A DNA stretch of 38,766 bases from Bartonella fuyuanensis (GCF_014197255.1 NZ_JACIFE010000015.1:1-38766); one strand, 5' to 3'; counted from the first letter of the stretch, positions 9,176 to 19,383 are shown. Numbers and translations: made by a program. The notes: generated from the sequence alone by a model not told the origin.

Positions 9176-9733
9176 TTACTTCCAATCTTTTAAAACAAAA
9201 AATGGCGAGAGCTTTTTTTCTGCCTCTTCTAAATTTTCAATTACATGCATCTTTGTCCCCTCTTTACGTGGATAATGATTAATAGACAACTCAAAAAATT
9301 CTTCCATGATTGCACCAATATCAATTTTATCATCATAAAACACTTCTGGAGTATCAAATCCTTCCACATTTAAAAACAATTCTTCTGTAACCTCTGATAT
9401 TTTGGGTTTTATCAAATTTGAACCTTCAGGAACCAAAACAACTTCAATATTTTCACGGAGAATATTTTCTAATGGTTCTAATGTAACAACACATAACTGT
9501 AGTATGCGCGCCTGCAATAGACCTTTTATAAGCACCCCGCGTTTTTTCCACGGAAAAATATGAAATTTTCCCTCACAAGATTTTACTTCAATTAAATCAT
9601 GGTTCTGAGCTAAATGTATACATTCGCTTTTATTTGCACAAAGCTGAATTCTTACACCTTTAGCAGGTAGAGAACGTACAGATATTGGATAAACCAAAGC
9701 AAATGTCATTTGAGAAAAATTTTGAACATTCAT
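9176..9733 (-). CDS. DUF177 (YceD-like) protein
   Basis: A 185-residue cytosolic protein of the YceD/DUF177 family, linked in other bacteria to 23S rRNA and ribosomal protein synthesis. The recognisable part is the middle: GLLQARILQLCVVTLEPLENILRENIEVVLVPE, matching the family core in which CxVTLEP precedes an acidic region. The C-terminus holds FFELSINHYPRKEG where the family has LALxLPxxPRxxG; the usual cysteine motif is thus reduced. It heads the plsX-fabH-ihfA-MerR block, with TAGGA upstream of its ATG. In several other alphaproteobacteria a ubiquinol-cytochrome c chaperone gene lies between bamE and DUF177; here there is none. Confidence 0.8.
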   Translation of the reverse strand: MNVQNFSQMTFALVYPISVRSLPAKGVRIQLCANKSECIHLAQNHDLIEVKSCEGKFHIFPWKKRGVLIKGLLQARILQLCVVTLEPLENILRENIEVVLVPEGSNLIKPKISEVTEELFLNVEGFDTPEVFYDDKIDIGAIMEEFFELSINHYPRKEGTKMHVIENLEEAEKKLSPFFVLKDWK

Positions 9734-9949
9734 TGAAAATTCCTACCTATAAAAACATATAAAGCACTGTGCTTTTGTTTATCTTAAGTATATTTCATTT
9801 ATTTTTTTCTTTTCTAAAGAAATTCTATATGGCATAATTTGTTTTATAACAGGGAAGCTCAATGTAAGCTATGCTAGATTAAGCTAAAGTGGGAAAAAAC
9901 TTGAGGTTGCCTTCTTATTAATACATCTAAGCATAAAAAGGAGATATCA
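9734..9949. promoter_or_regulatory. divergent intergenic region between DUF177 and bamE
   Basis: This 216 bp spacer must carry the promoters for both directions. It contains a direct repeat TAAGCTA at 9865-9871 and 9880-9886 (15 bp apart, about 1.5 helical turns), and a further AAGCT near 9855. This may be a regulator binding site; no known operator is recognised. Confidence 0.3.
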
Positions 9950-10438
9950 TTGTTCCAAATGTCTCACATAATGGCCTTAACCAAACGTAAATTATTGGTT
10001 GGTCTATCAATAGCAAACATATTAACACTTGCTGCCTGTAGTTTTTTTGATTCTTCAGGTTCAAGCCAAATTTATAGAGAGGGCTATGTTCTTGATAAAA
10101 ATGCGCTGGATGCTATTTCTATTGGTTCAAGCCAAGAACAAGTTCTTTTGACCTTAGGAACTCCTTCGTTAAAAACAAAATATGATAATGAAGTTTTTTA
10201 TTACATCTCACAGACACGTTACCGTGGGATGCAGTTTATGAAAACAAAGATCATAGATCGAAAAGTTTTAGCTATTTACTTCAATGAAAATAATCAGGTT
10301 ACAAAGGTTGCTAACTACGGTCTACAAGACGGTCAAGTATTTGATTTTATTGCGAAAACAACACCAACGGTAACAAAAGAACACCCTTTTTTAATTCAAA
10401 TTATAAAAGGCCCTGCAAATCTACAAACTCATAACTAA
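9950..10438 (+). CDS. bamE: outer membrane assembly lipoprotein BamE/OmlA
   Basis: A small lipoprotein (162 residues) of the SmpA/OmlA family, part of the BAM complex that folds outer membrane beta-barrels. The N-terminus has a basic stretch (TKRKLL), a hydrophobic segment and a lipobox LTLAAC with the lipidated cysteine at residue 30. The SmpA/OmlA domain follows: SIGSSQEQVLLTLGTPS, then FYYISQTRYRGMQFMKTKIIDRKVLAIYFNENNQV. The start is TTG at 9950, supported by AAGGAG (9938-9943) 6 nt upstream; ATG codons at 9959 and 9971 are possible but badly spaced. It is a single-gene unit, divergent from DUF177. Confidence 0.93.
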   Translation: MFQMSHIMALTKRKLLVGLSIANILTLAACSFFDSSGSSQIYREGYVLDKNALDAISIGSSQEQVLLTLGTPSLKTKYDNEVFYYISQTRYRGMQFMKTKIIDRKVLAIYFNENNQVTKVANYGLQDGQVFDFIAKTTPTVTKEHPFLIQIIKGPANLQTHN

Positions 10439-10472
10439 ATTATATATAGTCTGCGTATCGCTTCGATATTAT

Positions 10473-10495
10473 TAGGTCGGATATTATCAGACCTA
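10473..10495. repeat. hairpin between bamE and nusB
   Basis: TAGGTC (10473-10478) and GACCTA (10490-10495) form a 6 bp stem with an 11 nt loop between the convergent bamE and nusB genes. No T-run follows on either strand, so it is not a standard terminator, although it may limit read-through. GATATTAT occurs twice just before and within it. Confidence 0.35.
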
Positions 10496-10517
10496 CGAAC
10501 ATGGGGGGTTATAAATT

Positions 10518-10988
10518 TTAGAAACGGATTTTTTTTGCCATATTGTCAAGGACTGCATTAACAAGTTTTGGCTCATCACCTTCAAAAAACGCCTTTGCTA
10601 TATCGACATATTCATTCATGACAACTGCAATAGGGATATCTTTGCGATTGATCAGCTCCCATAGACCTGCCCGTAAAATTGCTCGCAATATGGAATCAAG
10701 ACGTGAAAGAGACCACTCTGAAGAAAGCTGTTGATGAAGCAGAGGATCAAGCTGTTTTTGATCTTTTACAACACCCGTTATAATAGCTAAAAACCATTGA
10801 AAATCAGCTTCAAGATACTGGTATCCATCAATATCTTTTCCCAAGTGATAAGCCTCATACTCAGCTGCAGTTTCCATCACCCCTGAACCCACGATATCCA
10901 TTTGATAGAGTGCTTGAACTGCCGCAAGTCTGGCTACTCCACGCTTATTAGCTGAACGCGAGAAATGTCTGCTTTTTGTATCAGCCAT
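10518..10988 (-). CDS. nusB: transcription antitermination protein NusB
   Basis: Binds boxA RNA together with NusE (S10) to form antitermination complexes on rRNA operons. The 156-residue all-helical protein shows the family marks: [12 protein letters not shown] near the N-terminus, [34 protein letters not shown] and the C-terminal [15 protein letters not shown]. It starts 2 nt after the ribH stop codon, so the two are translationally coupled. This gene is the last of the glyA-nrdR-ribD-ribE-ribH-nusB group, an order conserved in Rhizobiales. Confidence 0.96.
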   Translation of the reverse strand: MADTKSRHFSRSANKRGVARLAAVQALYQMDIVGSGVMETAAEYEAYHLGKDIDGYQYLEADFQWFLAIITGVVKDQKQLDPLLHQQLSSEWSLSRLDSILRAILRAGLWELINRKDIPIAVVMNEYVDIAKAFFEGDEPKLVNAVLDNMAKKIRF

Positions 10989-10990
10989 AT

Positions 10991-11446
10991 TTAACGATTA
11001 ACTCCAAATCTCTCTTTTAGAGCGATCATACATAAAGCAGCTTCAGCCGCAAAACTTCCTTTGTTTTTTTTACCTTGTTTTGCGCGCACCCATGCTTGCT
11101 CTTTGTTTTCAACAGTCAAAATACCATTTCCAATAGCCAAATACTTCTGAACAGCTAAATCCATCAACGCACGACAAGAATCATTGGCAACAATTTCAAA
11201 GTGATATGTTTCACCCCGAATAACACAACCAAGTGCAACATAACCATCATAAAATATTTTATTTTGTTCAGCAAAAACTATTGCACTTGGTATTTCTAAT
11301 GCTCCAGGAACCGTTACAATATCATAACTTACTTCAGCTTTTTGCAAAGTAGTTACAGCACCTTTCAAAAGTGCATCAGAAATCTTCTCATAAAAACGCG
11401 CTTCAACAATCAATACGTGAGGCTTTTTGCGTATCTCTTTCACCAT
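10991..11446 (-). CDS. ribH: 6,7-dimethyl-8-ribityllumazine synthase
   Basis: Condenses 5-amino-6-ribitylaminouracil with dihydroxybutanone phosphate, the penultimate step of riboflavin synthesis. Motifs of the 151-residue lumazine synthase fold are present: [11 protein letters not shown], the [25 protein letters not shown] core and [16 protein letters not shown] near the C-terminus. The catalytic His is in ETYHFE. The gene follows ribE after 66 bp and is directly followed by nusB. The dihydroxybutanone phosphate enzyme (RibA/RibB) is not in this window. Confidence 0.97.
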   Translation of the reverse strand: MVKEIRKKPHVLIVEARFYEKISDALLKGAVTTLQKAEVSYDIVTVPGALEIPSAIVFAEQNKIFYDGYVALGCVIRGETYHFEIVANDSCRALMDLAVQKYLAIGNGILTVENKEQAWVRAKQGKKNKGSFAAEAALCMIALKERFGVNR

Positions 11447-11512
11447 AATGGATTTCCAAAAAACGAATCAAAAAATTCAGAGCTATAAAATATAAAATTC
11501 TAAAAATGATCA

Positions 11513-12142
11513 CTAGAGTCTTGGCTTATCATCTTTCATTTTTAAAGCAAAAAGCTTAGCAACATAACGAGCAAATTGATCAATTTCCAAATTGACCCAA
11601 TCTCCAATTTTAGTTTGTCCCCACGTTGTCATTTCAAGTGTGTGGCGAATAATAAGAACATCAAAAATACAATCTTCAACACCATTAACAGTCAAAGATG
11701 TTCCATTAAGTGCAAGAGATCCCTTATTCACAATGAACGGCATAAATTGTTTTGAAACTTTTAAATAAAAACGAATTGCATCTCCTTCATTTTTTTGATC
11801 AATGATTTCAGCCAAACCATCAATGTGACCAGAAACCAAATGCCCTCCCATTTCATCACCTAATCGAAGAGAACGTTCTAAATTAACAAAAGTTCCTTTT
11901 GTCCATTGTGCAAGATTTGTTAAACGCAATGTTTCTTCCCACGCTTCAACAACAAACCAATTAGAATTATCTTGTTTTAAGCCTTGCTCGACTATTGTCA
12001 AACAAATACCTGAACACGCAATTGATGCACCAATTGTTAAATATTCTATAGGATAGCGTGTAGAAATCTTTAAACGCACCTCTTGCTTTAAAGATTGGAT
12101 ATCCTCAACACAACCGATATCTGTTATAATTCCCGTAAACAT
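11513..12142 (-). CDS. ribE: riboflavin synthase, alpha subunit
   Basis: Dismutates two lumazine molecules to riboflavin. The 209 residues form two lumazine-binding repeats: the first begins [14 protein letters not shown] with SIACSGICLTIVE, and the second has GHLVSGHIDGLAEI and LALNGTSLTVNGVED. The conserved N-terminal MFTGI supports the ATG at 12142. This start lies 19 nt inside the 3' end of ribD (stop near 12124), giving translational coupling. Naming follows the alphaproteobacterial convention (ribE; ribC in E. coli). Confidence 0.97.
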   Translation of the reverse strand: MFTGIITDIGCVEDIQSLKQEVRLKISTRYPIEYLTIGASIACSGICLTIVEQGLKQDNSNWFVVEAWEETLRLTNLAQWTKGTFVNLERSLRLGDEMGGHLVSGHIDGLAEIIDQKNEGDAIRFYLKVSKQFMPFIVNKGSLALNGTSLTVNGVEDCIFDVLIIRHTLEMTTWGQTKIGDWVNLEIDQFARYVAKLFALKMKDDKPRL

Positions 12143-13251
12143 AATGTCTTACGTCTCCATTTATAAAAACGGTCATTTCCAAACATTTTAGTCTCAACTT
12201 TATGAAACTGTGAAAGATAACTACCAAAATGAGGAGCTTCAATACGATTTTTTCCTAAAACAACAGGAGCATAAAAACATATCAAATGATCAACACACTC
12301 AGCATTCAAAAACTTTTCTCCTGTCTTTACACCACCTTCAAGTAAAACACTATTAATCCCATGTTTATAAAGCATCTGTAAAAGAGGAAAGGGTTCTACA
12401 CCACTACTGTCCATTTCTATTGAATATACAAACACACCATATTGCTCCAATACATTTTTTTTGCTCGTCTTTGAAAGATTCGCATCACAAATAACCCATG
12501 TAGGAATTATTGTTGCCGTTTGGACAATTTTCGCATCAAGTGGGATAGATAAATCTGCATCCAAAATAATACGAATTGGTGAGCGCATTTCCATCCCAGG
12601 TAAGCGGCAATTTAATTGCGGATCATCTGCTAGTATAGTACCAATACCAACGAGGATAGCATTATTTTGAGCTCGTAGAATATGCGTCTGGATATGAGAA
12701 AGTGCTCCACTAATTTTTATTTTACCCTGCTCCCTTTTTCCCACACCATTATCAGCAGAAATTGCCATTTTAAAAGTGACAGCACAGCGTTGCATCTTCT
12801 TTATACACCAATGTGTACATAAGGATTCAAAAGCTTCTTCAGCTAAAATTCCCTCAACTACTTCAATACCGGCTGCACGTAAAAGAGCAATACCATGACC
12901 GTTAACACGCTTGTCACAATCAATAAGAGCAACAACAACACGGGAAATACCTGAATCAATAAGTGCATTGACACATGGAGAAGTTTTTCCATAATGTGCG
13001 CAAGGTTCTAAAGTAACATAAGCAGTAGCTCCTCGAGCTAAAGAACCAGCCATACGTAAAGCTTGCACTTCAGCATGAGGTTTACCATGGATAGCCGTTA
13101 CGCCATAGCCAACAATAAACGCTCCCCCAACGCTATCATTTCGCACAATTAACGTACCAACCGAAGGATTCTCACCTGTAAGACCGACATGACGCTCGGC
13201 TAAACGGATAGCTGCGGCCATAAACCGTTCATCTTGCACTTTTTTATTCAT
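12124..13251 (-). CDS. ribD: bifunctional riboflavin deaminase/reductase RibD
   Basis: Carries out the second and third steps of riboflavin synthesis. The N-terminal deaminase (about 1-150) has the zinc motif HAEVQAL and [11 protein letters not shown]; the C-terminal reductase (about 160-375) has [28 protein letters not shown] and [13 protein letters not shown]. The ATG at 13251 lies inside the last codons of nrdR (TAA 13246-13244), giving an 8 nt overlap; a TTG one codon earlier is less likely. With ribE, ribH and nusB it forms a compact operon. No FMN riboswitch can be seen within the operon, since nrdR overlaps the start. Confidence 0.96.
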   Translation of the reverse strand: MNKKVQDERFMAAAIRLAERHVGLTGENPSVGTLIVRNDSVGGAFIVGYGVTAIHGKPHAEVQALRMAGSLARGATAYVTLEPCAHYGKTSPCVNALIDSGISRVVVALIDCDKRVNGHGIALLRAAGIEVVEGILAEEAFESLCTHWCIKKMQRCAVTFKMAISADNGVGKREQGKIKISGALSHIQTHILRAQNNAILVGIGTILADDPQLNCRLPGMEMRSPIRIILDADLSIPLDAKIVQTATIIPTWVICDANLSKTSKKNVLEQYGVFVYSIEMDSSGVEPFPLLQMLYKHGINSVLLEGGVKTGEKFLNAECVDHLICFYAPVVLGKNRIEAPHFGSYLSQFHKVETKMFGNDRFYKWRRKTLCLREL

Positions 13252-13726
13252 CAAAACGAGATTCTAAATCCGCTATACCCTTTGACAACTCATCTATAAC
13301 ATCGTGAAAATCGCTTGCATTACGAAAATCTCGATACACAGAAGCGAAACGGATATAAGCAATATCATCAATTCTTTTCAATGCTTCCATCACAAGATGG
13401 CCAATTTTTTCTGAAGCAATCTCTGGCTCTCCAAAACTTTCAAGTTGACGCACAATACCAGAAATTGCTCGTTCAATATGATCAGGATCAATATTGCGTT
13501 TACGCACAGCCACATCAACTGATCGCATTAACTTATCGCGATCGAAAGGTTCATATCGTCCACTTTTTTTAGCAACCAGGAGCTCACGCAGCTGAATACG
13601 TTCAAAAGTTGTAAAACGACCAGCACAAACGGAACACACACGGCGGCGTCGAATCACCGCTCCCTCTTCTGCAGGACGTGAATCCCTAACCTGTGTATCC
13701 TCATATTGACAGTAAGGACAGCGCAT
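13244..13726 (-). CDS. nrdR: transcriptional repressor NrdR
   Basis: An ATP/dATP-sensing repressor of ribonucleotide reductase genes. The N-terminal zinc ribbon has cysteines C3, C6, C31 and C34 with [20 protein letters not shown]; the ATP-cone follows from about residue 48 ([22 protein letters not shown]) to FRNASDF. The 160 residues match the family. The ATG at 13726 has a GGATG-type site upstream and starts 13 bp after the glyA stop. Coupling glyA (one-carbon units for nucleotide synthesis) with nrdR is the standard rhizobial arrangement. Confidence 0.97.
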   Translation of the reverse strand: MRCPYCQYEDTQVRDSRPAEEGAVIRRRRVCSVCAGRFTTFERIQLRELLVAKKSGRYEPFDRDKLMRSVDVAVRKRNIDPDHIERAISGIVRQLESFGEPEIASEKIGHLVMEALKRIDDIAYIRFASVYRDFRNASDFHDVIDELSKGIADLESRFDE

Positions 13727-13739
13727 CTCTTTTGCATCC

Positions 13740-15053
13740 TTACCGAGTGCTAAGATAAGAGTAAAGAGGAAAATGATTCGTTATATCTTCCACCTTTTTC
13801 TTAACAGCCATTTCAACGGAATAATTATCTTCATCGCTTTTTGCCGCCCGAAGACCATCAAGAACTTCCGCAATCAAATGACCGACTTGAATGAACTCTT
13901 GTTCTGAAAAACCACGCGTTGTTGCAGCAGGTGATCCCAAACGAATTCCTGATGTTACAGCTGGCGTTTCAGGATCAAAAGGAATACCATTTTTATTGCA
14001 GGTAATATGAGAGCGTCCCAAAGCTAATTCGGCCCGTATTCCTGTTAGATTTTTGGAACGTAAATCAACCAACAATAAATGATTGTCGGTACCACCAGAA
14101 ACAATATTAAAACCATCACTCTGCAATGTTTTTGCTAAAATTTTTGCATTAGCAACCACATTAGCACTGTAACTCTTAAAAGAGGGATGCAAGGCTTCCT
14201 CAAATGCAACAGCCTTTGCTGCAATTACATGCATTAAAGGACCACCTTGAAGGCCAGGAAAAATTGCAGAATTAATTTTTCTGGATAAAACTTCATCATT
14301 TGTTAATATCAAACCACCACGAGGACCTCGAAGAGATTTATGTGTTGTTGTTGTTACAATATGTGCATGTGGAACAGGTGAAGGATGCACACCACCAGCA
14401 ACAAGACCGGCAATATGAGACATATCAACGAGTAGATGAGCACCAATCTCATCGGCAATTTCACGAAATCGTTTCCAATCCCAAAAGCGAGGATAAGATG
14501 ACCCCCCCGCTATAATAAGTTTAGGTTTACGTTTTTTTGCAAGTCGATCAACCTCTTCCATATTAATAATCTGATCTTCTTGACGTACACCATAGGAAAC
14601 AACATCAAACCATTTTCCTGACATATTGACAGATGAACCATGTGTCAAGTGACCACCAGCATTTAAATCTAATCCCATTAATGTATCATTAGGTTGAAGT
14701 AAAGCTAAAAAGACAGCTTGATTCATTTGGCTACCAGAATTAGGTTGTACATTTGCAAAAGCAGCGCCAAAAAGCTGCTTTGCCCTTTCAATGGCTAAAT
14801 CTTCAACGACATCAACAAATTGGCACCCGCCATAGTAGCGCTTTCCTGGATAACCTTCTGCGTATTTATTGGTTAAAACAGACCCCTGCGCTTCAAGAAC
14901 CGCTCTTGAAACAATATTTTCTGAAGCAATCAACTCAATTTCGTGTTGTTGACGTTCAAATTCCCCCTTAATTGCTTCAAAAATCGTACCATCAACAGTT
15001 TGTAAACTATCATTAAAAAAGCGTTTTTGTGTGTCATTTTTTTGCTGAGTCAT
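13740..15053 (-). CDS. glyA: serine hydroxymethyltransferase
   Basis: A PLP enzyme converting serine and tetrahydrofolate to glycine and 5,10-methylene-THF, the main source of one-carbon units. The fold-type I motifs are all seen: [47 protein letters not shown] and [14 protein letters not shown] with the PLP lysine at about K239. I choose the ATG at 15053 ([13 protein letters not shown], 437 residues) because AGGAAAG precedes it and homologues begin there; the frame is open up to a GTG at 15101 without a ribosome binding site. It is first in the operon running down to nusB; the 340 bp upstream to argC should contain the promoter. Confidence 0.97.
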   Translation of the reverse strand: MTQQKNDTQKRFFNDSLQTVDGTIFEAIKGEFERQQHEIELIASENIVSRAVLEAQGSVLTNKYAEGYPGKRYYGGCQFVDVVEDLAIERAKQLFGAAFANVQPNSGSQMNQAVFLALLQPNDTLMGLDLNAGGHLTHGSSVNMSGKWFDVVSYGVRQEDQIINMEEVDRLAKKRKPKLIIAGGSSYPRFWDWKRFREIADEIGAHLLVDMSHIAGLVAGGVHPSPVPHAHIVTTTTHKSLRGPRGGLILTNDEVLSRKINSAIFPGLQGGPLMHVIAAKAVAFEEALHPSFKSYSANVVANAKILAKTLQSDGFNIVSGGTDNHLLLVDLRSKNLTGIRAELALGRSHITCNKNGIPFDPETPAVTSGIRLGSPAATTRGFSEQEFIQVGHLIAEVLDGLRAAKSDEDNYSVEMAVKKKVEDITNHFPLYSYLSTR

Positions 15054-15392
15054 AAAATACTTTCCTAACATTAAAAAATAAAGCCACTCAAACGATAACA
15101 CAGCAAATCATGCAAACCAAACATTTTAAACTACTTACATTCAAAAATAATGATGCAAATATTTATCTTATTCCTTGTCAATAGAAACAGAAAAAACTTC
15201 TCTCCCAAGAATGGCAAAAAATAAGATTAAGTTTTCCCTGTTACGTTTTTAATTTGTTTGCATCTTTTACAAAGGATACCTACAATCTAAATAAATTCAA
15301 TAATTTAATGACTATCATTTAAGTTAGTAACAATTTAAAATATCTTATAGAATATGGATATAGTAGGTAAAGTTAAGATAAGGCAAGTAAGA

Positions 15393-16325
15393 ATGGTAAC
15401 CAAAGTTTTTATTGATGGTGAACATGGTACAACCGGACTACAAATACAAAAACGCTTAGAGCAACGTTCAGATTTACAACTACTTTCTCTTGCTTATAAA
15501 GATCGCCATAATGTTTATCTGCGACAAGACTATCTTAATCAAACTGATATTGCTATTTTGTGTCTTCCAGATGCTGCTGCACGCGAAGCAGTTCATTGGC
15601 TTAAAAAGAATAAAAATATTAGGATTATTGATAGTTCAACAGCCCACCGTATTACTTCAAATTGGGTCTACGGTTTCCCTGAAATGACAGCAGGGCAAAA
15701 AAAGCGTATCCAAGAAGCACATTATGTCACCAATCCTGGATGTTACCCTACTGGTGCTATTAGTTTGATTCGCCCACTCCGCGAAGCAGGCTTACTAGAC
15801 GCTTATTATCCTATCTCAATTAATGCAATCTCCGGCTATACCGGAGGAGGAAAACAATTAATTACACAAATGGAAAATCAGTCTCAACAAAATATTCGGG
15901 AAAATTATTTTATTTATGGTCTTAATCTTGAACACAAACATGTATCAGAAATTAAACTTCATGGACAAATCAATCAAACCCCTATTTTTATACCAAGTGT
16001 TGGCCGTTTTCCTCAGGGAATGATTGTGAATCTTCCATTACATCGCTGTTTATTCACAAAATCAGCAAACTGCTCTGATTTGCGCGAAATTCTTTCAAAT
16101 CATTACGATGGACAAAACATTATTTCAGTTGCGTCACAAGAAGAAACTTCTTCACTTCAAAGACTTAATCCAGAATATTTAGCTAATAAAGATGGTATGA
16201 AACTATTCGTATTTGGAAATAATCGCGAAGGCATTTTCAATTTGTGTGCCATATTTGACAATTTAGGAAAAGGTGCATCCGCCTCTGCAGTCCAAAACCT
16301 TGATTTAATGCTTTCAGGCAACTAA
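15393..16325 (+). CDS. argC: N-acetyl-gamma-glutamyl-phosphate reductase (type 2)
   Basis: Reduces N-acetylglutamyl phosphate with NADPH in arginine synthesis. It is of the shorter ArgC2 type (310 residues), with the NAD(P)-binding start VFIDGEHGTTGLQI, the active-site cysteine C117 in TNPGCYPTGAI, and the later H-K-H-V-S-E-I segment. I choose the ATG at 15393 because AAGG lies 9 nt upstream and homologues begin at this point; an upstream ATG at 15354 would add 13 residues but lacks a ribosome binding site. It is an isolated gene; in other Rhizobiales it often follows rpsI. Its 3' end converges with ctaA. Confidence 0.95.
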   Translation: MVTKVFIDGEHGTTGLQIQKRLEQRSDLQLLSLAYKDRHNVYLRQDYLNQTDIAILCLPDAAAREAVHWLKKNKNIRIIDSSTAHRITSNWVYGFPEMTAGQKKRIQEAHYVTNPGCYPTGAISLIRPLREAGLLDAYYPISINAISGYTGGGKQLITQMENQSQQNIRENYFIYGLNLEHKHVSEIKLHGQINQTPIFIPSVGRFPQGMIVNLPLHRCLFTKSANCSDLREILSNHYDGQNIISVASQEETSSLQRLNPEYLANKDGMKLFVFGNNREGIFNLCAIFDNLGKGASASAVQNLDLMLSGN

Positions 16326-16345
16326 ACTTTATTTGGATACAAGTT

Positions 16346-17422
16346 TTATTCAACAGAGTGATATGCTCCCTTTGTTGCTCGCCAGTGCGTAACCGCAAAA
16401 CACAACATTATTAATGCTAAACTTTGATGAATGAGCCCCAAACTTATCGGCACCTCATATAGCAAGGTCAAAATACCTAAAAGTGCTTGGATAATAATCA
16501 TAATACAGATAAGAAATGCACGACGAGAGTGGGCTGAATGTGGAATATTTTTTTGCACATAGAACGCATGAAGAACTGAAACAATAAATAAAAAATAAGC
16601 AAAAAATCGATGAATAAATTGAACCGTTAAGGGATTTTCGAATAAATTGAGCCAAACAGGACTTTGCTGCAACAATCCATCAGGAATAATCTGATCATCC
16701 ATAAGGGGCCATGTATTATAAACTTTTCCAGCATGAAGCCCTGCAACCAAAGCACCTAGATAAATCTCTATCAAGATGAGCATAACAAGCCAAGCTGCGA
16801 AATATTGTATCTTTTGATTTGTTGGTTTTTCTGAATCTTCTGCAAGTCCTCGAGATAAATAAGTAACAAAAATAATAACGAAACATGCTGTTATAAGATG
16901 AAATGCTAAACGATATTGACTTACACTTGTTAAATTACTTTGCCCAATCCCTGAAGCTACCATCCACCAACCAACAAAGCCTTGAAATGCGATAAGGATT
17001 GGGACAATGATAAGCTGGAGTAAAATATTTTTTTCAATACGCTTAGTTGCCCAAAACCAAATTAACCCGAATAAGGCAACAAGACCAACAAGACGCCCGA
17101 GAATACGATGTACCCATTCCCACCAAAAAATGAGTTTAAAAGCACTTAAGGTCATATCACGATTAAGCAGTTTATATTGTGCTATCTGTTGATATTTTAA
17201 AAATTCCTCTTGCCATTGCTCAACACTTATCGGTGGAATAATACCGTGTATCGGCTTCCATTCCGTTATCGATAATCCTGATCCTGTCAAACGCGTAGCT
17301 CCACCTACTAAAACAATTGCTAAACAAAGTAATAAAATAGAGTAAAGCCATACCTGTATTTGTTTTTTATTTTTTTTTTGCACGGGCATTAAAATGCTAT
17401 CGTTTAATTTCTTTCCTATCAT
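16346..17422 (-). CDS. ctaA: heme A synthase (COX15/CtaA)
   Basis: An inner-membrane enzyme oxidising heme O to heme A for cytochrome aa3 oxidase. About eight transmembrane helices are visible. The alphaproteobacterial/mitochondrial signature is present: VGGATRLTGSGLSITEWKPIHGIIPP after the first helix, WWEWVHRILGRLVG, and in the second half GALVAGLHAGKVYNTWPLMDD and FIHRFFAYFLF, which carry the heme-ligand histidines. The ATG at 17422 with GGGG about 10 nt upstream seems the best start (358 residues); a TTG nine codons earlier (17449) has no ribosome binding site. The partner ctaB and oxidase genes are not in this window. Confidence 0.95.
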   Translation of the reverse strand: MIGKKLNDSILMPVQKKNKKQIQVWLYSILLLCLAIVLVGGATRLTGSGLSITEWKPIHGIIPPISVEQWQEEFLKYQQIAQYKLLNRDMTLSAFKLIFWWEWVHRILGRLVGLVALFGLIWFWATKRIEKNILLQLIIVPILIAFQGFVGWWMVASGIGQSNLTSVSQYRLAFHLITACFVIIFVTYLSRGLAEDSEKPTNQKIQYFAAWLVMLILIEIYLGALVAGLHAGKVYNTWPLMDDQIIPDGLLQQSPVWLNLFENPLTVQFIHRFFAYFLFIVSVLHAFYVQKNIPHSAHSRRAFLICIMIIIQALLGILTLLYEVPISLGLIHQSLALIMLCFAVTHWRATKGAYHSVE

Positions 17423-17556
17423 CTCTAATTGCCCCACGCTTCTCTTCAATTACAATGTCTTTTAAAATTTAAACACTAAACCCTCGTATTTTAGTATGTA
17501 CTACAACTTTAAGAAAAAACAACCTTACCATTATATATATTTCTCTTTTACGAAGT

Positions 17557-19383
17557 TTATGATGTAACAACGCGATAAACAATCTTTGGAAAGTTGCTTA
17601 CCATTCGCATCATCCAAGCCTGTTTATTAAGCACAGTATTGCAAATATAATAGTCTGTTAGCTCTGCAAATTGCTCAAAGCCATATTTAGGTTCGCTTGC
17701 CATCTCTAAAATGATGAAATCATACTCTTTTTGAAGTTCTTGTAATATATGAGAAATATCATTTGAAAAATCTTGTGCAGAAACAGCGCTTGTTAGCCCC
17801 TGAGGAAGGATATCAACTCCTGTATCATAGTCCCGGTAAATAACATCATGCAACTGAGCATTGCCAGTTAAAATATCACTTAGCCCACGATGTGGACCAA
17901 TGATTTTCTCTATTTGTTGACCAGAAATATCTATCAACAAAATTGTTTTGTTTTCTTTTATAAGATGAAGCGAAAGTTTTGCTGCTGTCCGTGCAGCTTC
18001 TGGTCCAATGATTGAAATAACAGTTGAAGCACGCCATTTCAAAACATCAGACAATCCCTCCATCGTAACAAAAGCTTCAAGATTTTTTATGTTTTGAGAG
18101 ACTAAAATATTCTCATTCTTCTTGAAATCATTTTTTTCTAATCTCATATCCCCTGCTGATAGTTGGTCTTTTTTGCTTCTAAAGCACAGATACAAGAACA
18201 ATATTCCTAGCAAAAGAGTAAGAAAACTGGCCAATGTGCTCACAAGAATATTTTTTCCATAAAGCGCCATAAAAGAAACTTGTGTTAACGTTGTTGGTAT
18301 AACCACGTGAATTTTGGTATTTTGCAAGAGAAGAAAATTATCACTCAATTTCTCATATGAACCAATTGCTTTTTCTCTCCAGTGATCAGACTTTCTCATT
18401 GCTTTATCTTGTGCATCAATTGCTGTTTTTATTTTATTTTCAAACTCGTTAAATATTTCATTCAAAGATTGGGATTGATCTTTTACAAAAAGGCTCACTC
18501 TTTTTTTGAGCTGTTTTTCCAATTCTGTTGCAATAACCTCATCTGACTGAACTTGATAAACAATCTGTAAAATTTTATTTTTTAATTGATGAGAAATCGC
18601 TTCTAATTCCGCAGTCATAGCTTTAATTTGAGGATGAACCCACCCTAATTGCACAGCCATATGTGCTCTTTGCGTTTCCAAGAGATCACGTTTAGATTCA
18701 AGAGAAACAATTGCTGAATTTTCTGCAATAAACGATAAGGACAATAAAGATTGCCCACTTTCACGCATCATCTTAATTGTTGAATTCAAACTTGTCAAAT
18801 GAATACGCTTTAAAGTTGCTTCCGTTAATTGTACAGAAAGATCATGAAGCTCTGTTTGTTTTACACCATGCTGAATAAAAGAATCAATGGATGCACGAAA
18901 TCCCTGTATAATATTATTGATAGCTCTATTATCATATTGTTTGTTTTCTGATTTATCATTTAACAAAAATTGTTTCTGTGTTATGATTGCTTGTGAAAAG
19001 CTAGAAAAGCAAGTTTCCAACCCATGTCGAGCTGCTTCAGGTGTCTCAGCTTCAAAAGTAAGATCGATGAGATCACCATGACGCGATAAATAAATATTTT
19101 TCTGATTTTTTTTCTTATCAGAAGCACTTAAAGAAAAACGCAAATTACCTGAAAATCTAAACTGTGAAAATAAAAAGACAATAACATTGTTTTGCTTTTC
19201 AATTGGTAATGGCTTTCCTACAGAATCAGATAATGAAAACGTTAAAGTTGCTTGGTAACCACGAGGCTGAACAAAATAATATAACCAAATCAAAGATACA
19301 CATAGCGTTTGCAACAGCAAAACAATTAAAATGTTTCGCCATGCTATATCTATGAACAGTCTTTTATTACATTTAAGACTCAT
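17557..19383 (-). CDS. Wzz/GumC-like polysaccharide co-polymerase with a degenerate BY-kinase domain
   Basis: A two-helix inner-membrane protein (about 608 residues from ATG 19383; TTG 19401 possible). A first helix lies near residues 15-38, followed by a periplasmic region with coiled-coil segments and the GWVHPQIKAM element seen in exopolysaccharide chain-length regulators, and a second helix near 375-397. The cytosolic part resembles the CpsD/Wzc P-loop domain (ILLIDISGQQ; GLSDILTGNAQLHDVIYRD; VDILPQG), but the Walker A lysine is gone: the position reads IIGPEAARTAAKL. There is no terminal tyrosine cluster. It therefore probably cannot bind ATP or phosphorylate itself. No glycosyltransferase or export genes are nearby, so the polymer it might control is unknown. 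Confidence 0.7.
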   Translation of the reverse strand: MSLKCNKRLFIDIAWRNILIVLLLQTLCVSLIWLYYFVQPRGYQATLTFSLSDSVGKPLPIEKQNNVIVFLFSQFRFSGNLRFSLSASDKKKNQKNIYLSRHGDLIDLTFEAETPEAARHGLETCFSSFSQAIITQKQFLLNDKSENKQYDNRAINNIIQGFRASIDSFIQHGVKQTELHDLSVQLTEATLKRIHLTSLNSTIKMMRESGQSLLSLSFIAENSAIVSLESKRDLLETQRAHMAVQLGWVHPQIKAMTAELEAISHQLKNKILQIVYQVQSDEVIATELEKQLKKRVSLFVKDQSQSLNEIFNEFENKIKTAIDAQDKAMRKSDHWREKAIGSYEKLSDNFLLLQNTKIHVVIPTTLTQVSFMALYGKNILVSTLASFLTLLLGILFLYLCFRSKKDQLSAGDMRLEKNDFKKNENILVSQNIKNLEAFVTMEGLSDVLKWRASTVISIIGPEAARTAAKLSLHLIKENKTILLIDISGQQIEKIIGPHRGLSDILTGNAQLHDVIYRDYDTGVDILPQGLTSAVSAQDFSNDISHILQELQKEYDFIILEMASEPKYGFEQFAELTDYYICNTVLNKQAWMMRMVSNFPKIVYRVVTS

